40,645 bases of DNA from Acidobacteriota bacterium (GTDB lineage: Bacteria; Acidobacteriota; Vicinamibacteria; Vicinamibacterales; JACPPN01): contig JACPPN010000396.1 of assembly GCA_016190995.1 (NCBI GenBank), forward strand, positions 1 through 40,645, read 5' to 3'. The translations under genes were made by a program, and so were the position numbers. Below, in pieces: positions 1-8,831 of the stretch. Position 1 is the first letter of the stretch. Each line of letters opens with the position of its first letter. The notes beneath the pieces are model-generated. The model worked only from the letters and a program-made list of their open reading frames with translations, was not told the DNA's origin and ran no database searches.

Positions 1-201
1 AGGCTCATGACAGAAAACTTGCTTCATCTGTCACCGTTCCGGCCTTAGGAGATGTCTGGGGACTCGTCCGGGAATAGCCGTGCCATCTGGCCACCGAGGC
101 ATCCCGGTTGCACCCCACCGCGCAACGCACGCGCGGCGGAGGGCCCGCATTGCGGCGTGGCAACGACACTGCGACCCGGCGGGACAGCTCCTTGCCGCCC
201 G
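1..201. other. No recognisable gene downstream of the cysteine desulfurase
   Basis: The 201 bases beyond the cysteine desulfurase stop hold no recognisable gene. A 66-codon minus-strand frame begins with a GTGA overlap at that stop. Its product is Arg/Pro/Ser-rich with no family resemblance, and it does not look like mnmA, which often follows this gene. I read it as chance. Confidence 0.4.
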
Positions 202-1371
202 TCACGCTCGCGGCCGCGCGCCGGCCCGACTCAACGAGCGCAGTTTCTCGGCAACGCGCGGCAGGACATCCAGGACTCGGTCGATTTCCTCTCCGCTGTT
301 ACCGAGCCCGAGACTGAATCGAATCGAGTTCTGCGTCCGGTGCGCCGGCAGACCCATGGCGCGCAGCACGTGCGACGGCTCCAGCGTGCCCGATGAGCAC
401 GCCGACCCTGTCGACACCGCAATCCCCTCGAGGTCGAGCGCAATCAGCAGCGACTCCGCCTCGATGGCGTCGAAGCTGATGTTCGTGGTGTTCGGCACGC
501 GCGGCTCCCTCGCCCCGTTCACCACGGTTCCCTGCACCCGGTCGAGGACGCCCTCTTCGAGCCGGTCGCGCAGCGCCGCGACACGCTCCCCCTCCTGCGG
601 CATCTTGTCACGCGCGCGCCGGGCAGCCACTCCGAGCCCGACGATGCCCGGGACGTTCTCCGTGCCCGCTCGGCGGTTCCGCTCGTGACGGCCGCCGGTA
701 AGGATCGCGTTCATCCGCGTTCCGCGCCTGATCCACAGCACCCCCACGCCCTTTGGCGCGTTGAACTTGTGACCCGACAGCGACAACAAGTCCACCTCGA
801 GTGCGCGGATGTCGACGGCGATCTTTGCGACCGACTGCACGGCATCGGTGTGAAAAATGGCGCCGTGTTCGTGCGCAATTCTGGCGAGCTCCGCGACGGG
901 TTGAATGGTTCCGATTTCGTTGTTCGCGTGCATGACGGAGACGACCGCCACGTCGCTTCCAATCCGGCGCCGGAGCGCGTCTGGATCCACGAGACCGGTG
1001 GCGTCGACGGGCAGGATCGTGGTTTTCCAGCCACGCCGCGCGAGCGCCTTGAGGGTGTTGAGCACGGCTTCGTGCTCAATCGCGCTCGCGATGATGTGAC
1101 GCCTTCCGGTCGGCTCGACCGCCTCGGCGGCGCCCCGAATCGCAAAATTGTCCGCTTCGGTGCCGCCGCTCGTGAACACAACCTCGGACGGCTCGGCGCC
1201 GATCAGACCGGCAACCGCCGACCGCGCGTCGTCGAGCGCCGTCTTGGCGCGCTGGCCGAATTGATGGACGCTGGACGGGTTGCCGAAGTCATCCCGCAGC
1301 GTCGCCGCAACGGCGTCTGCTACGACCGGATCGACCGGCGTCGTGGCGTTGTGATCCAGATAGGTGCGCAC
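202..1371 (-). CDS. Cysteine desulfurase (NifS/IscS family)
   Basis: PLP enzyme of 389 residues, the usual length for NifS/IscS. It takes sulfur from cysteine as a protein persulfide for Fe-S cluster assembly and tRNA thiolation in the cytoplasm. The N-terminus LDHNATTP is the classic opening. SGHKFNAPKG carries the Schiff-base lysine (K202), and the loop GSACSSG carries the catalytic cysteine (C325). H100 in the IEHEAVLN segment is the expected PLP-stacking histidine. The full fold runs to the C-terminus without truncation. No IscR, IscU or MnmA is next to it in the window, so its sulfur acceptor cannot be told from context. It is transcribed away from bactofilin. Confidence 0.95.
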   Translation of the reverse strand: MRTYLDHNATTPVDPVVADAVAATLRDDFGNPSSVHQFGQRAKTALDDARSAVAGLIGAEPSEVVFTSGGTEADNFAIRGAAEAVEPTGRRHIIASAIEHEAVLNTLKALARRGWKTTILPVDATGLVDPDALRRRIGSDVAVVSVMHANNEIGTIQPVAELARIAHEHGAIFHTDAVQSVAKIAVDIRALEVDLLSLSGHKFNAPKGVGVLWIRRGTRMNAILTGGRHERNRRAGTENVPGIVGLGVAARRARDKMPQEGERVAALRDRLEEGVLDRVQGTVVNGAREPRVPNTTNISFDAIEAESLLIALDLEGIAVSTGSACSSGTLEPSHVLRAMGLPAHRTQNSIRFSLGLGNSGEEIDRVLDVLPRVAEKLRSLSRAGARPRA

Positions 1372-1484
1372 GATTGAACCCGTCTTCGCCTCCGGCGGCT
1401 GGCCGCCGACCTCGGCGGTGCAGATTCGGGGGAGGCCTCGCCTTGAATCATAACATTGCCCCTAACCCTCAGCAATAAAAGGAC

Positions 1485-1513
1485 TAGACAACCTTCGACG
1501 GGTTCCGTATACT
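1485..1513 (+). promoter_or_regulatory. Sigma-70-type promoter for bactofilin
   Basis: TAGACA at 1485-1490 and TATACT at 1508-1513 are separated by 17 nt. Each differs from consensus at one base. Transcription would start near 1520, leaving a leader of about 65 nt before the bactofilin ATG. A GGAGA Shine-Dalgarno lies at 1576-1580. Confidence 0.7.
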
Positions 1514-1586
1514 AGCCCGATCTGCAACCGTTTTCCCCCAGGCTCAAGCAAGTCTCGCCCTTTCGCCGACAAGTTGGAGACCTGAC

Positions 1587-2096
1587 ATGTGGAAGAGGGA
1601 CGAAGGAGTGCGGCCGACAGGAGCCAGCGGCTCGCTGCCGGGAAGCACCTCGGTCGGCAGCGACATCACGGCCAGAGGCAATCACGAGCCAAGCCGTCAC
1701 CTGGAGAGAGACACTGTGAATATTGGCAAATCCGTTGTCATCAAGGGCGAGCTGAGCGGTAGCGAGGATCTCGTCATTGAAGGTCAGGTCGAAGGCAAGA
1801 TCGAGCTGCGGCAGAACGTGCTGACGATCGGCCCGAACGGCAAGATCAAGGCGCAGGTGTTCGCAAAGTCCATCATCGTGCTCGGCGAGGTCGTCGGAAA
1901 CATCACCGCAAGCGAAAAGGTGGACATCCGGGAGAACGGATCGGTCGAAGGCGATCTGGTTTCACCCCGCGTGGCCATTGCCGAAGGCGCACACTTCCGA
2001 GGTAGCATCGACATGCAGCGCTCTCCCGCGCGGCCCGGCGCGGAGACGAAGCCTGAAGGGAAGGCTGCGGCGGCGGCCTCGGCGCCGCGCGCGTAG
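1587..2096 (+). CDS. Bactofilin (polymer-forming cytoskeletal protein)
   Basis: Protein of 169 residues with the single bactofilin (DUF583) domain at about residues 44-140. The domain is a run of short beta turns with regularly spaced Gly, Val and Ile, as in the stretches around VIEGQVEGKIE and VLGEVVGNI, and predicts a right-handed beta helix. The N-terminus is Gly/Ser-rich and disordered. The C-terminal tail is Ala/Pro/Lys-rich, also usual for the family. Bactofilins form nucleotide-free filaments that scaffold envelope and cell-shape proteins. The ATG has GGAGA six bases upstream and its own promoter. The methyltransferase-like gene follows after 44 bases and may be cotranscribed. A partner such as an M23 peptidase is not next to it. 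Confidence 0.93.
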   Translation: MWKRDEGVRPTGASGSLPGSTSVGSDITARGNHEPSRHLERDTVNIGKSVVIKGELSGSEDLVIEGQVEGKIELRQNVLTIGPNGKIKAQVFAKSIIVLGEVVGNITASEKVDIRENGSVEGDLVSPRVAIAEGAHFRGSIDMQRSPARPGAETKPEGKAAAAASAPRA

Positions 2097-2140
2097 CGGG
2101 GATCGGTCACCCTGCAATTTCACGTCGCTGGAGTCATCGA

Positions 2141-2842
2141 GTGCCCGGCGAAAGCACCGTCCGAACAATCACGGGTCTGCTGCGAAAAGGCGTACGCCGT
2201 GAGGGTCTTCCGTTCGCGGCCGCGAGCGCACACGGGCGTGAGGCGGACGCGCCGTTTCACACCAAGGCCTTCCGCAAGTTCCTCTCGGCGGTGGCCGCCC
2301 GCGAATCTCCGGTCCTGGTCGACCTGGGTCCGGTGGTTGGGTCGAACGTCTCGTACATCGGCGAGCGTCTCGGTTGCAAGATCTTCGTCGAGGATTTGTA
2401 CGCGGATCTGGAAGGACACGTCCGGCAGGGCCGCGCTGCCGCCTTCGGGGAGTTTCTCAAAGGACGACTGACGCAGGCCGACGGCAGCGTCGACGGCATC
2501 CTCTGCTGGGACTTTTTCGACTATCTCGACCGGCAGGCGGCGGCGGCCCTGGCGCGGGAGTTGACGCGGCTGCTGGCGCCGGGCGGCGCGCTGCTCGGGT
2601 TCTTTGCGACCGTCGGGCAGCCGCGACCCTTCTATACGAAGTACGCCATCGTCAACGATCGGGAGATGCGGCCTCGGCCGTACGCGGCGACGCGCGGCCG
2701 GCAGCCGGTCTGGCTGAACCGCGACATCATCCGGATGTTCGATCGCCTGCTGGTATCCGACTCGTTCCTGCTGCAGGTGAGCATCCGCGAGATTCTATTC
2801 CGCAAGCCGTCGACGACGACGGCGGCTCGTCCCGGCGCGTGA
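2141..2842 (+). CDS. Class I SAM-dependent methyltransferase-like protein
   Basis: Protein of 233 residues with a Rossmann-type methyltransferase pattern. Motif I is DLGPVVGSN at 61-69, an acidic residue (E84/D85) sits at the end of strand 2, the motif IV region is GILCWDFFDYL near 118-128, and LLAPGGALLGFF near 143 matches the post-II segment. The substrate is unknown. The start is GTG at 2141, chosen because GGAG sits seven bases upstream; no in-frame ATG precedes the domain. It follows bactofilin in the same direction, so a shared transcript is likely, but a functional link is only inferred. Confidence 0.7.
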   Translation: MPGESTVRTITGLLRKGVRREGLPFAAASAHGREADAPFHTKAFRKFLSAVAARESPVLVDLGPVVGSNVSYIGERLGCKIFVEDLYADLEGHVRQGRAAAFGEFLKGRLTQADGSVDGILCWDFFDYLDRQAAAALARELTRLLAPGGALLGFFATVGQPRPFYTKYAIVNDREMRPRPYAATRGRQPVWLNRDIIRMFDRLLVSDSFLLQVSIREILFRKPSTTTAARPGA

Positions 2843-2943
2843 GCGACCAGGCGCGCGCGCGTAGAGTGCTGCTCTCACACTTGCCCTCCATCACGTGAGC
2901 CCGGGTCTTCGATCGTGGTGGCGCCTCAGCGCGGGGGTGCTGA

Positions 2944-3735
2944 ATGGCTCGAGCGGTCGTCGGACTCCTCACCGACTTCGGCACACGCGATCACTACGTG
3001 GGCACGATCAAGGCGGTGATTGTGGGGATCTGCCCCGACGTCACGTTGATTGACATCACCCACGACATTCCGCCACACGACGTCCTGTCTGCTTCGCTCG
3101 AGCTCGCCGCCACCTACCGCTATTTTCCAGGCGGCAGCGTCTTTCTCGTCGTTGTCGATCCTGGCGTCGGGTCCGGGCGGCGGGCCATTGCGATGGAAGC
3201 GGGGGACTATCGGTACGTCGCGCCCGACAACGGCGTCTTGACGGCGGTCTGCCGGGAGGCACCGCCGAAGCGGGTGGTGGAATTGACGGAGCGGCGATAC
3301 GCCCGCCCGACGGTCAGTCGTACGTTCGAGGGACGCGACAGGTTTGCGCCGGCGGCCGCGTGGCTCGCGAAAGGTATTCAGCTCTCCGCGTTCGGCCGGA
3401 CGGTCGTCGATTATCAGCTCCTGGACCTGCCTGCACCGGACATCGGCGCGGACGCCATCGTGGGGACCGTCCTGCGCGTCGATCGGTTCGGCAATCTGGT
3501 CACGAACATCGATCGCAAGAGCTTCGAGCGGCTCGCGCAATCGGGCGGCATCCAGATTCGGGCCGGCGATCATCAGATCGCCCGTCTCGTGGCGACCTAC
3601 GCCGAAATGGCGGACGGAGAGGCGTGCGCGCTGTTCGGGAGCAGCGACCACCTCGAGATCGCGGTCAACTCCGCCAGCGCGGCGGAGCGCCTGGGGCTGG
3701 CGCGCGGCGCTCACGTCATCGTCACCCGCGCCTGA
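2944..3735 (+). CDS. SAM hydrolase / hydroxide adenosyltransferase (DUF62 family), altered triad
   Basis: Protein of 263 residues of the SAM-dependent chlorinase/fluorinase superfamily. Characterised bacterial and archaeal DUF62 members split SAM to adenosine and methionine using water. The opening GLLTDFGTRDHYVG, the segment VVDPGVGSGRR (D72, R79), the APDNG loop at 94-98 and the C-terminal domain with DRFGNLVTNI all match. The Asp-Arg-His triad described for these hydrolases expects His in a TFHGRD motif. Here the codon at 3328 is GAG, giving TFEGRD (E129). The enzyme may therefore work differently or be a lineage variant. The chlorinase and fluorinase loop signatures are not evident. The ATG at 2944 is the first plausible start, with only a weak G-rich stretch upstream. 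Confidence 0.88.
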   Translation: MARAVVGLLTDFGTRDHYVGTIKAVIVGICPDVTLIDITHDIPPHDVLSASLELAATYRYFPGGSVFLVVVDPGVGSGRRAIAMEAGDYRYVAPDNGVLTAVCREAPPKRVVELTERRYARPTVSRTFEGRDRFAPAAAWLAKGIQLSAFGRTVVDYQLLDLPAPDIGADAIVGTVLRVDRFGNLVTNIDRKSFERLAQSGGIQIRAGDHQIARLVATYAEMADGEACALFGSSDHLEIAVNSASAAERLGLARGAHVIVTRA

Positions 3736-3810
3736 TCGCGTTCGCGTCGAGCGTGCGGCCGGACGCTCGTACACGCGCCCTCCGGCGCGCTGGCCCGTGC
3801 CAGATGCGTG

Positions 3811-3819
3811 TGCTAGCAT
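3811..3819 (+). promoter_or_regulatory. Possible extended -10 promoter for the acyl-CoA dehydrogenase
   Basis: TGCTAGCAT reads as an extended -10 (TGn followed by TAGCAT). There is only a poor -35 (TGGCCC at 3791-3796). The leader to the ATG at 3901 would be about 75 nt. Confidence 0.3.
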
Positions 3820-3840
3820 TTGGTCCTTTGTTTCAGTGCC

Positions 3841-3856
3841 GTCGGACCTTTCCGAC
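3841..3856 (+). other. Small perfect hairpin in the acyl-CoA dehydrogenase leader
   Basis: GTCGGA, loop CCTT, TCCGAC: a perfect six-pair stem with a four-base loop. No T-tract follows, so it is not an intrinsic terminator. It lies between the putative promoter and the gene. No role can be assigned. Confidence 0.35.
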
Positions 3857-3900
3857 GCGCGTCACACCTTCGTACGGCCAGTCACGCGGACGGACCTGCC

Positions 3901-5121
3901 ATGATCGACTTCGAATTCACCGACGAACAACGCCTGCTCGAGCGGAGCGTGCGCGAGTGGGCGGCACGGGAGGTGGCGCCGCGCATTCACGATCTCGACC
4001 GCGAGCACCGGTTCGACTCGAGTGTGCTGCCGCAGATGGCCTCGCTCGGACTGCTCGGCATCTCGGTGCCGACCGAGTACGGCGGCGCCGGGATGGACTA
4101 CATCAGCCTCGGACTCGCGAGCGAGGAGCTCGAATACGTCGACACGTCGCTGCGCGTCATCATGTCGGTGCACGCCGGGCTCAACTGTCTATCGCTCGTC
4201 ACGTGGGGTAACGAGGACCAGAAGCGCCGGTATCTGGTGCCGCAGGCGCAAGGGGCGAAGATTGCCACCTACGGTCTGACGGAGCCAGCAGCCGGCAGCG
4301 ACGTGCGCGGGATTCAGACGGTCGCGATCAAGAAAGGGGACACCTACTACCTCACCGGCGAGAAGATGTGGATTTCGCTCGCCGACGTCGCGGACAACTT
4401 TCTGGTGTTCGCCTGGACGGATCTCGAGAAGAAAACAGAGCGGGACACGAGCGGACTGAGCGCCTTCATCGTCGAGCGCGCGTACCCCGGATTCTCGAGC
4501 GGCAGCCTGAAGGAGAAGTGGGGCATTCTCGCCGGCAACACGGGGTTCTTCAAGATGGACGACGTCCCGGTCCCCGAAGCGAACCTCCTGGGGCGACCGG
4601 GCGAGGGCTTCAAGATCGCGATGTTCGCGCTCGACCAGGGCCGTTTCACAGTGGCGGCCGGCGCGACCGGTCTCATCCGGGCCTGCCGCGACGCCAGCGT
4701 CAAGTACGCCAAGGAGCGCAAGACGTTCGGCGTCGAGATCGCGCAGCACCAGCTCGTGAAGGAAATGATCGCGCAGATGGAGTCCGACTATCACGCATCG
4801 CGCCTGCTGTGGCTCCGCGCCGGCTGGCTGAAGAATCAGGGGCGGCGAAACACGCGCGAGACGTCGCTGGCGAAATGGTTCGCGAGTGTGGCGTCCGAGC
4901 GCGCCGCCGGCGACGCCGTCCAGATCCATGGCGCCAACGGATATTCGGACGAGTATCCGGTCGGCCGCTACTATCGCAACTGCAAGGGCGCGGTCATCTA
5001 CGAGGGCACGCGTGAGATCCACAAGTTGATGCAGGCCGATTACGTCCTCGGCTCTCGCGTGGACCGGGCGCTCCGGTGCGAGCTCCCCGCGTACGAGCCC
5101 GGCGTGAAGAGCCAAGGGTGA
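3901..5121 (+). CDS. Acyl-CoA dehydrogenase
   Basis: FAD-dependent acyl-CoA dehydrogenase of 406 residues, standard family length. It makes trans-2-enoyl-CoA and passes electrons to ETF. The N-terminal helical domain opens with [10 protein letters not shown]. The middle beta domain contains the FAD/substrate segment [11 protein letters not shown] and GEKMWIS. The C-terminal domain has [13 protein letters not shown] and the catalytic-base motif IYEGTREI, with Glu368 in the glutaryl-/short-chain position. The sequence leans toward the glutaryl-CoA or short-chain branch, but the acyl chain cannot be fixed by eye. The ATG at 3901 is preferred because the frame upstream has no family similarity. 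It ends 11 bases before glpX, so the two are probably cotranscribed. Confidence 0.92.
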   Translation: MIDFEFTDEQRLLERSVREWAAREVAPRIHDLDREHRFDSSVLPQMASLGLLGISVPTEYGGAGMDYISLGLASEELEYVDTSLRVIMSVHAGLNCLSLVTWGNEDQKRRYLVPQAQGAKIATYGLTEPAAGSDVRGIQTVAIKKGDTYYLTGEKMWISLADVADNFLVFAWTDLEKKTERDTSGLSAFIVERAYPGFSSGSLKEKWGILAGNTGFFKMDDVPVPEANLLGRPGEGFKIAMFALDQGRFTVAAGATGLIRACRDASVKYAKERKTFGVEIAQHQLVKEMIAQMESDYHASRLLWLRAGWLKNQGRRNTRETSLAKWFASVASERAAGDAVQIHGANGYSDEYPVGRYYRNCKGAVIYEGTREIHKLMQADYVLGSRVDRALRCELPAYEPGVKSQG

Positions 5122-5132
5122 GGAGAACAGGC

Positions 5133-6119
5133 ATGGACGCGGATCTGTCGCTGGAATTCCTGCGGGTTGTCGAGCAAGCGGCGATTGCCGCCGCGCACAC
5201 GATGGGCCAGGGGGATCGACATCATTCCGATCAGGTGGCGGTCGAAGCCATGCGCCAGTGCCTCGATTCGGTGCCCATCGACGGAACGATCGTCATCGGC
5301 GAAGGCGAGCGGGACGAGGCCCCGATGCTGTACATCGGCGAAAAGGTCGGCCGGGCCACGAAGGGCCGAGGCGCGTCGGCCGATCCACAGATCGACATTG
5401 CGGTCGATCCGCTGGAAGGCACGAACCTCTGCGCCACCGGATCGCCGAACGCGATTGCCGTGCTCGCCGCATCCGACCGCGGTGGGCTGCTTCACGCGCC
5501 GGACATCTACATGGAGAAGCTCGTTGTCGGTCCCAGCTCGAGAGACGCCGTCAGTCTCGACGCGCCGGTCGCCGACAACCTCAAGGCGATCGCGCAGTGC
5601 CTGGATCGCAGCGTCGACGATCTCGTCGTCATCGTCCTGGATCGACCCCGGCACCAGCAGCTCATCGAGGACATCCGTGCGACGGGCGCCCGGATCCGGC
5701 TGATCCCGGACGGCGACTTGTCGGCGGGAATTTCGGCCGCCGTGGTCGGCACCGGTGTACACGCCGTGATGGGAACCGGGGGCGCGCCGGAGGGCGTCCT
5801 GACGGCCGCAGCGATGCGCTGCCTCAACGGGGAGATCTTCGCACGCCTGGTCGTCGACAAGCCGGAACACGAAGCGCGGTGTCGCGCGATGGGGATCACG
5901 GACATCAAGCGAGTCTACACGTCGGCGGATCTCGCGTCGGCCGAATCGATTATCTTCGCCGCGACCGGCGTCACCGACGGGACCCTGATGCGAGGTGTGC
6001 GATTCTTCGGCGACGGCACCCGCACCAGCTCGGTCATCATGCAGACCAACCCGCATCGCATCCGGTTCGTCGACAGCATCCACGTCAACGAGGATCGCGA
6101 GGTCAAGATTCGATTCTGA
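5133..6119 (+). CDS. glpX: Class II fructose-1,6-bisphosphatase (GlpX type)
   Basis: Metal-dependent phosphatase of 328 residues that converts fructose-1,6-bisphosphate to fructose-6-phosphate in gluconeogenesis. [15 protein letters not shown] at about 56-70 and VDPLEGTN at 91-98 carry the acidic metal ligands. [17 protein letters not shown] is the sugar-phosphate region. An AGGAGA ribosome-binding site overlaps the stop codon of the preceding gene, and the ATG follows at 5133. Pairing with an acyl-CoA dehydrogenase is consistent with growth on fatty or amino acids that needs gluconeogenesis, but that is inference. Full length, no anomalies seen. Confidence 0.95.
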   Translation: MDADLSLEFLRVVEQAAIAAAHTMGQGDRHHSDQVAVEAMRQCLDSVPIDGTIVIGEGERDEAPMLYIGEKVGRATKGRGASADPQIDIAVDPLEGTNLCATGSPNAIAVLAASDRGGLLHAPDIYMEKLVVGPSSRDAVSLDAPVADNLKAIAQCLDRSVDDLVVIVLDRPRHQQLIEDIRATGARIRLIPDGDLSAGISAAVVGTGVHAVMGTGGAPEGVLTAAAMRCLNGEIFARLVVDKPEHEARCRAMGITDIKRVYTSADLASAESIIFAATGVTDGTLMRGVRFFGDGTRTSSVIMQTNPHRIRFVDSIHVNEDREVKIRF

Positions 6120-6162
6120 TCGACTCGAATCCGCCTCGCGCCACGCCTGACGGTCTCACGTC

Positions 6163-7395
6163 GTGGTCTCGATGAACGACCCGGTCCCCAGCTGGCGGAG
6201 CAACCAGTTTGCCGTCACCGCGGCCAGCTTCCTCGGCTTCATGAGCTTTACGCTCGTGATGCCGTTCCTCCCTCTGTACTTCCGTGAGCTTGGCGTCACC
6301 GACGTTGGCGAGATCGCCCGGTGGTCGGGCCTCAGTCTGGGGGTGACGCCGGCCATCTCCGCGCTCCTCGCGCCCGTCTGGGGGCGGCTCGGCGATCGCT
6401 TCGGTCTGAAGATCATGGTCGAGCGATCGCTCTTGAGTTTTGTTCTCGTGATGGCAGCGACTGGGTTCGTCACCGAGGCCTGGCATGTCCTGGCCCTTCG
6501 CGCCGTGCATGGCCTGTTCGCCGGATATGGCGCTCTCGCCCTCACGATGGCGGCCAAGTCGGCACCGAGGAATCGAGTCGCGTCCGCGATCGGGATCGTT
6601 CAAACTGCCCAGCGCCTTGGTCCCGCCATCGGTCCCGTGATCGGGGGCATCATTGCGGGGCTGGTCGGTCTACGACGCGCGTTCCTGGTCGCCGCAGCAT
6701 TCTACGGCGTCGCGTTCCTGCTGGTCGTGGTGATGTATCGCGAGTCGAAGAGCGACGCTCGCGTCCCGGCGCACGCCAGCGGCCGCGTCACGTTCCGCAA
6801 CATTCTCGCGTTCGAGAATTTCGTCCTGCTGCTAGCCCTCGTCTTCGGGATTCAGTTCATTGACCGATCGCTTGGTCCGATTCTGCCGCTTTTCGTCGCC
6901 CAGGTCGGCGCGTCCCTGGATCGGGTACCGCTCCTTTCGGGCATCGTGTTCTCCCTCGCGGCAGGATCAGCGGCCCTCGGCCACCATCTGGCCGGACGCC
7001 TGCTGCAGCGCCTGCCGGCGCGCACCGTCATCATGGGCGCCGCAATCACCGGTGCAGGCGCGGCCGCGGTGTTCGCGGGTGCGCCCAGCGTAGCCTGGCT
7101 GATGGCAGCCACTCCGCCTTTCGGCATCGCGATGGGCGTCGCCATGACCACCGCCTATACGGCGGCCAGCGTGGTCGTTCCCGCCAGCGCGCACGCAACG
7201 GCGTTCGGGATTCTCACGAGCGCTTCGATGGTCGGTCTCGCGCTCAGCCCGGTCATCAGCGGCTTCCTTGCCGCGAGCAGCATCCGGACCGTGTTCTTTT
7301 TGGACAGCCTCGGATTGCTCTTTCTCGCCGGGCTCGTGTCGCGGGTGATGGTGGGGCGCGCGGCCAAGACCGAGGCACCGGTCGTGCTCGAATGA
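6163..7395 (+). CDS. MFS transporter, drug:H+ antiporter-like
   Basis: Inner-membrane protein of 410 residues with about 12 hydrophobic helices in two halves. The loop after helix 2 holds motif A as GRLGDRFGLK. The helix-5 region has GPAIGPVIGG, the antiporter-type motif C pattern, which suggests efflux of a small molecule in exchange for protons. It resembles MdtG-like DHA1 proteins, but the substrate cannot be predicted. The start is uncertain: GTG at 6163 or ATG at 6172, neither with a clear Shine-Dalgarno. It converges with the antiporter gene downstream. Confidence 0.82.
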   Translation: MVSMNDPVPSWRSNQFAVTAASFLGFMSFTLVMPFLPLYFRELGVTDVGEIARWSGLSLGVTPAISALLAPVWGRLGDRFGLKIMVERSLLSFVLVMAATGFVTEAWHVLALRAVHGLFAGYGALALTMAAKSAPRNRVASAIGIVQTAQRLGPAIGPVIGGIIAGLVGLRRAFLVAAAFYGVAFLLVVVMYRESKSDARVPAHASGRVTFRNILAFENFVLLLALVFGIQFIDRSLGPILPLFVAQVGASLDRVPLLSGIVFSLAAGSAALGHHLAGRLLQRLPARTVIMGAAITGAGAAAVFAGAPSVAWLMAATPPFGIAMGVAMTTAYTAASVVVPASAHATAFGILTSASMVGLALSPVISGFLAASSIRTVFFLDSLGLLFLAGLVSRVMVGRAAKTEAPVVLE

Positions 7396-7508
7396 GGACG
7401 TCTCACTCGTCAACCGTCAGTCTTTTGTGCTTCCGGCGTCGGAAGGGGCGCTTCGTCTTGTCCTCATGGACGCCGCCCCGCTGACGCGGCAGCGGCACGC
7501 GCGGACGC

Positions 7509-8771
7509 CTAGCCTTCGACTTCTTCCGGCGGGCCGGCAATTGTTTCCTCCACCATCGCAGACGCCGCACGGCCGCGCGGGAAACTGAGGCGCAAGAGCG
7601 GCGGCGTGATCATCGTTGTCACGAGGACCATGATGACTGACGCGGAGAAGACATCGCGGGAGATGATGCCGTTGTCGAGCCCGTAACCCGCCACAATCAG
7701 GCCGACCTCTCCACGCGAGATCATGCCCAACCCGACGCGTGTGGCCTCGCGGTTGTTGAACCCGGACAATCGCGCGAACAGCCCGCAGCCGAGCGCCTTC
7801 GTGACGACGGCGACGAGCACGAGGGTAACCGCGAAAAGGGCGTGCTCGCCGAGCTCCCGGCCGTTCGCCTCCAGCCCGATGCTGACAAAGAACACCGGCA
7901 CGAGCATCGAATACGTGAGCGGATGGATCCCCCGGTCGATTTCTTCCTTGTAAGGCGTTTGCGCGAAGAGCACGCCGGCGAGATATGATCCGGTAATCGC
8001 TGCGACCCCCCCCACGTACTCCGCGGCCCATGCGTACAGGAATGCCACGGCAAGGACAATGGCCAGGACGCCCTGGCTGACCTCGAGGTGTCGTGTCCGG
8101 CGGACGAGGGCCCCCAGGAACCTGCCTGCCCAGATCGCGACGATGAAGTACACAGCCATCCGGACGGCGATCCATGCAACTTGGCTGAGATCGCCCGTCG
8201 CGCGGGTGAGCGCGACGACGACCGACAGCAGAATGATCCCCATCACGTCATCGATCACCGCGGCGCCGAGAATCGTCGATCCTTCCTTGGATCTGAGGGC
8301 ACCGATCTCCAGCAGCGTCTGCGCCGAGATGCTGACGCTTGTCGCGGTCAGGATGGTGCCGATGAAGATACCTTGCCACAGCATCGGCAGCCCGAAGTAG
8401 CTGGCGGTCAGCGCGCCGAAAGTGAGGGGCAGCGCGACGCCTCCCGCGGCGGCCCAGAACGCGACCTTGCCAACGCGCCGCATCTCAGTGATGTCCGTTT
8501 CCATCCCGGCAATGAACATCAGCAGAATGACGCCGATGTGGGCGAGATCGCGCATCACGTTGAGCAGCGGCTCGCCCGCGCCGTGTGCGGTGGCGACGGG
8601 CTGGAAGACCGGCCATCCGAGAACGTCGAGGAGGGTCGGGCCCAGCAGAAGGCCCGCGAGGATCTCGCCGAAAACCGCGGGCTGGCCGATTCGATTCGCG
8701 CCGGCGCCTGCCAGCTTGGCCGCGGGAATGACGAGGCAGAGCAGGAAAAGAAGCTGCAGTGGATGGGTCAT
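7509..8771 (-). CDS. CPA2-family cation:proton antiporter
   Basis: Membrane protein of 420 residues with about 12-13 hydrophobic helices, matching the Na+/H+ exchanger domain of the KefB/NapA group. GRIGQPAVFGEILAG-like text near the N-terminus (here NRIGQPAVFGEILAG) and AAVIDDVMGIILL at 171-182 are typical. The two adjacent aspartates, D174 and D175, are the pair associated with electrogenic members. The protein stops soon after the membrane domain, without the C-terminal TrkA-N (RCK) domain found in KefB/KefC. The ATG at 8771 is preferred over the upstream in-frame start at 8804, whose extra residues are charged and not family-like. It is divergent from the Sua5-type gene, with 60 bases between them. 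Confidence 0.87.
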   Translation of the reverse strand: MTHPLQLLFLLCLVIPAAKLAGAGANRIGQPAVFGEILAGLLLGPTLLDVLGWPVFQPVATAHGAGEPLLNVMRDLAHIGVILLMFIAGMETDITEMRRVGKVAFWAAAGGVALPLTFGALTASYFGLPMLWQGIFIGTILTATSVSISAQTLLEIGALRSKEGSTILGAAVIDDVMGIILLSVVVALTRATGDLSQVAWIAVRMAVYFIVAIWAGRFLGALVRRTRHLEVSQGVLAIVLAVAFLYAWAAEYVGGVAAITGSYLAGVLFAQTPYKEEIDRGIHPLTYSMLVPVFFVSIGLEANGRELGEHALFAVTLVLVAVVTKALGCGLFARLSGFNNREATRVGLGMISRGEVGLIVAGYGLDNGIISRDVFSASVIMVLVTTMITPPLLRLSFPRGRAASAMVEETIAGPPEEVEG

Positions 8772-8831
8772 AATGTCGACAGATCGCGCTCGCCGGACGT
8801 CCACGCGCCGGCCACTTGCCGGCTCATTGTT

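Noticed and set aside
5-205. 66-codon minus-strand frame overlapping the cysteine desulfurase stop
   Set aside because: GTGA overlap looks operon-like, but the product is low in complexity, has no family resemblance and ends near the window edge without support.
7430-7445. Perfect hairpin CTTCCG-GCGT-CGGAAG between convergent MFS and antiporter genes
   Set aside because: Right location for a bidirectional terminator, but there is no T-tract on either strand and the stem is only six pairs.
8088-8831. Long plus-strand frame running into the Sua5-type gene
   Set aside because: It is the antisense of the antiporter gene; family similarity begins only at the ATG at 8832.
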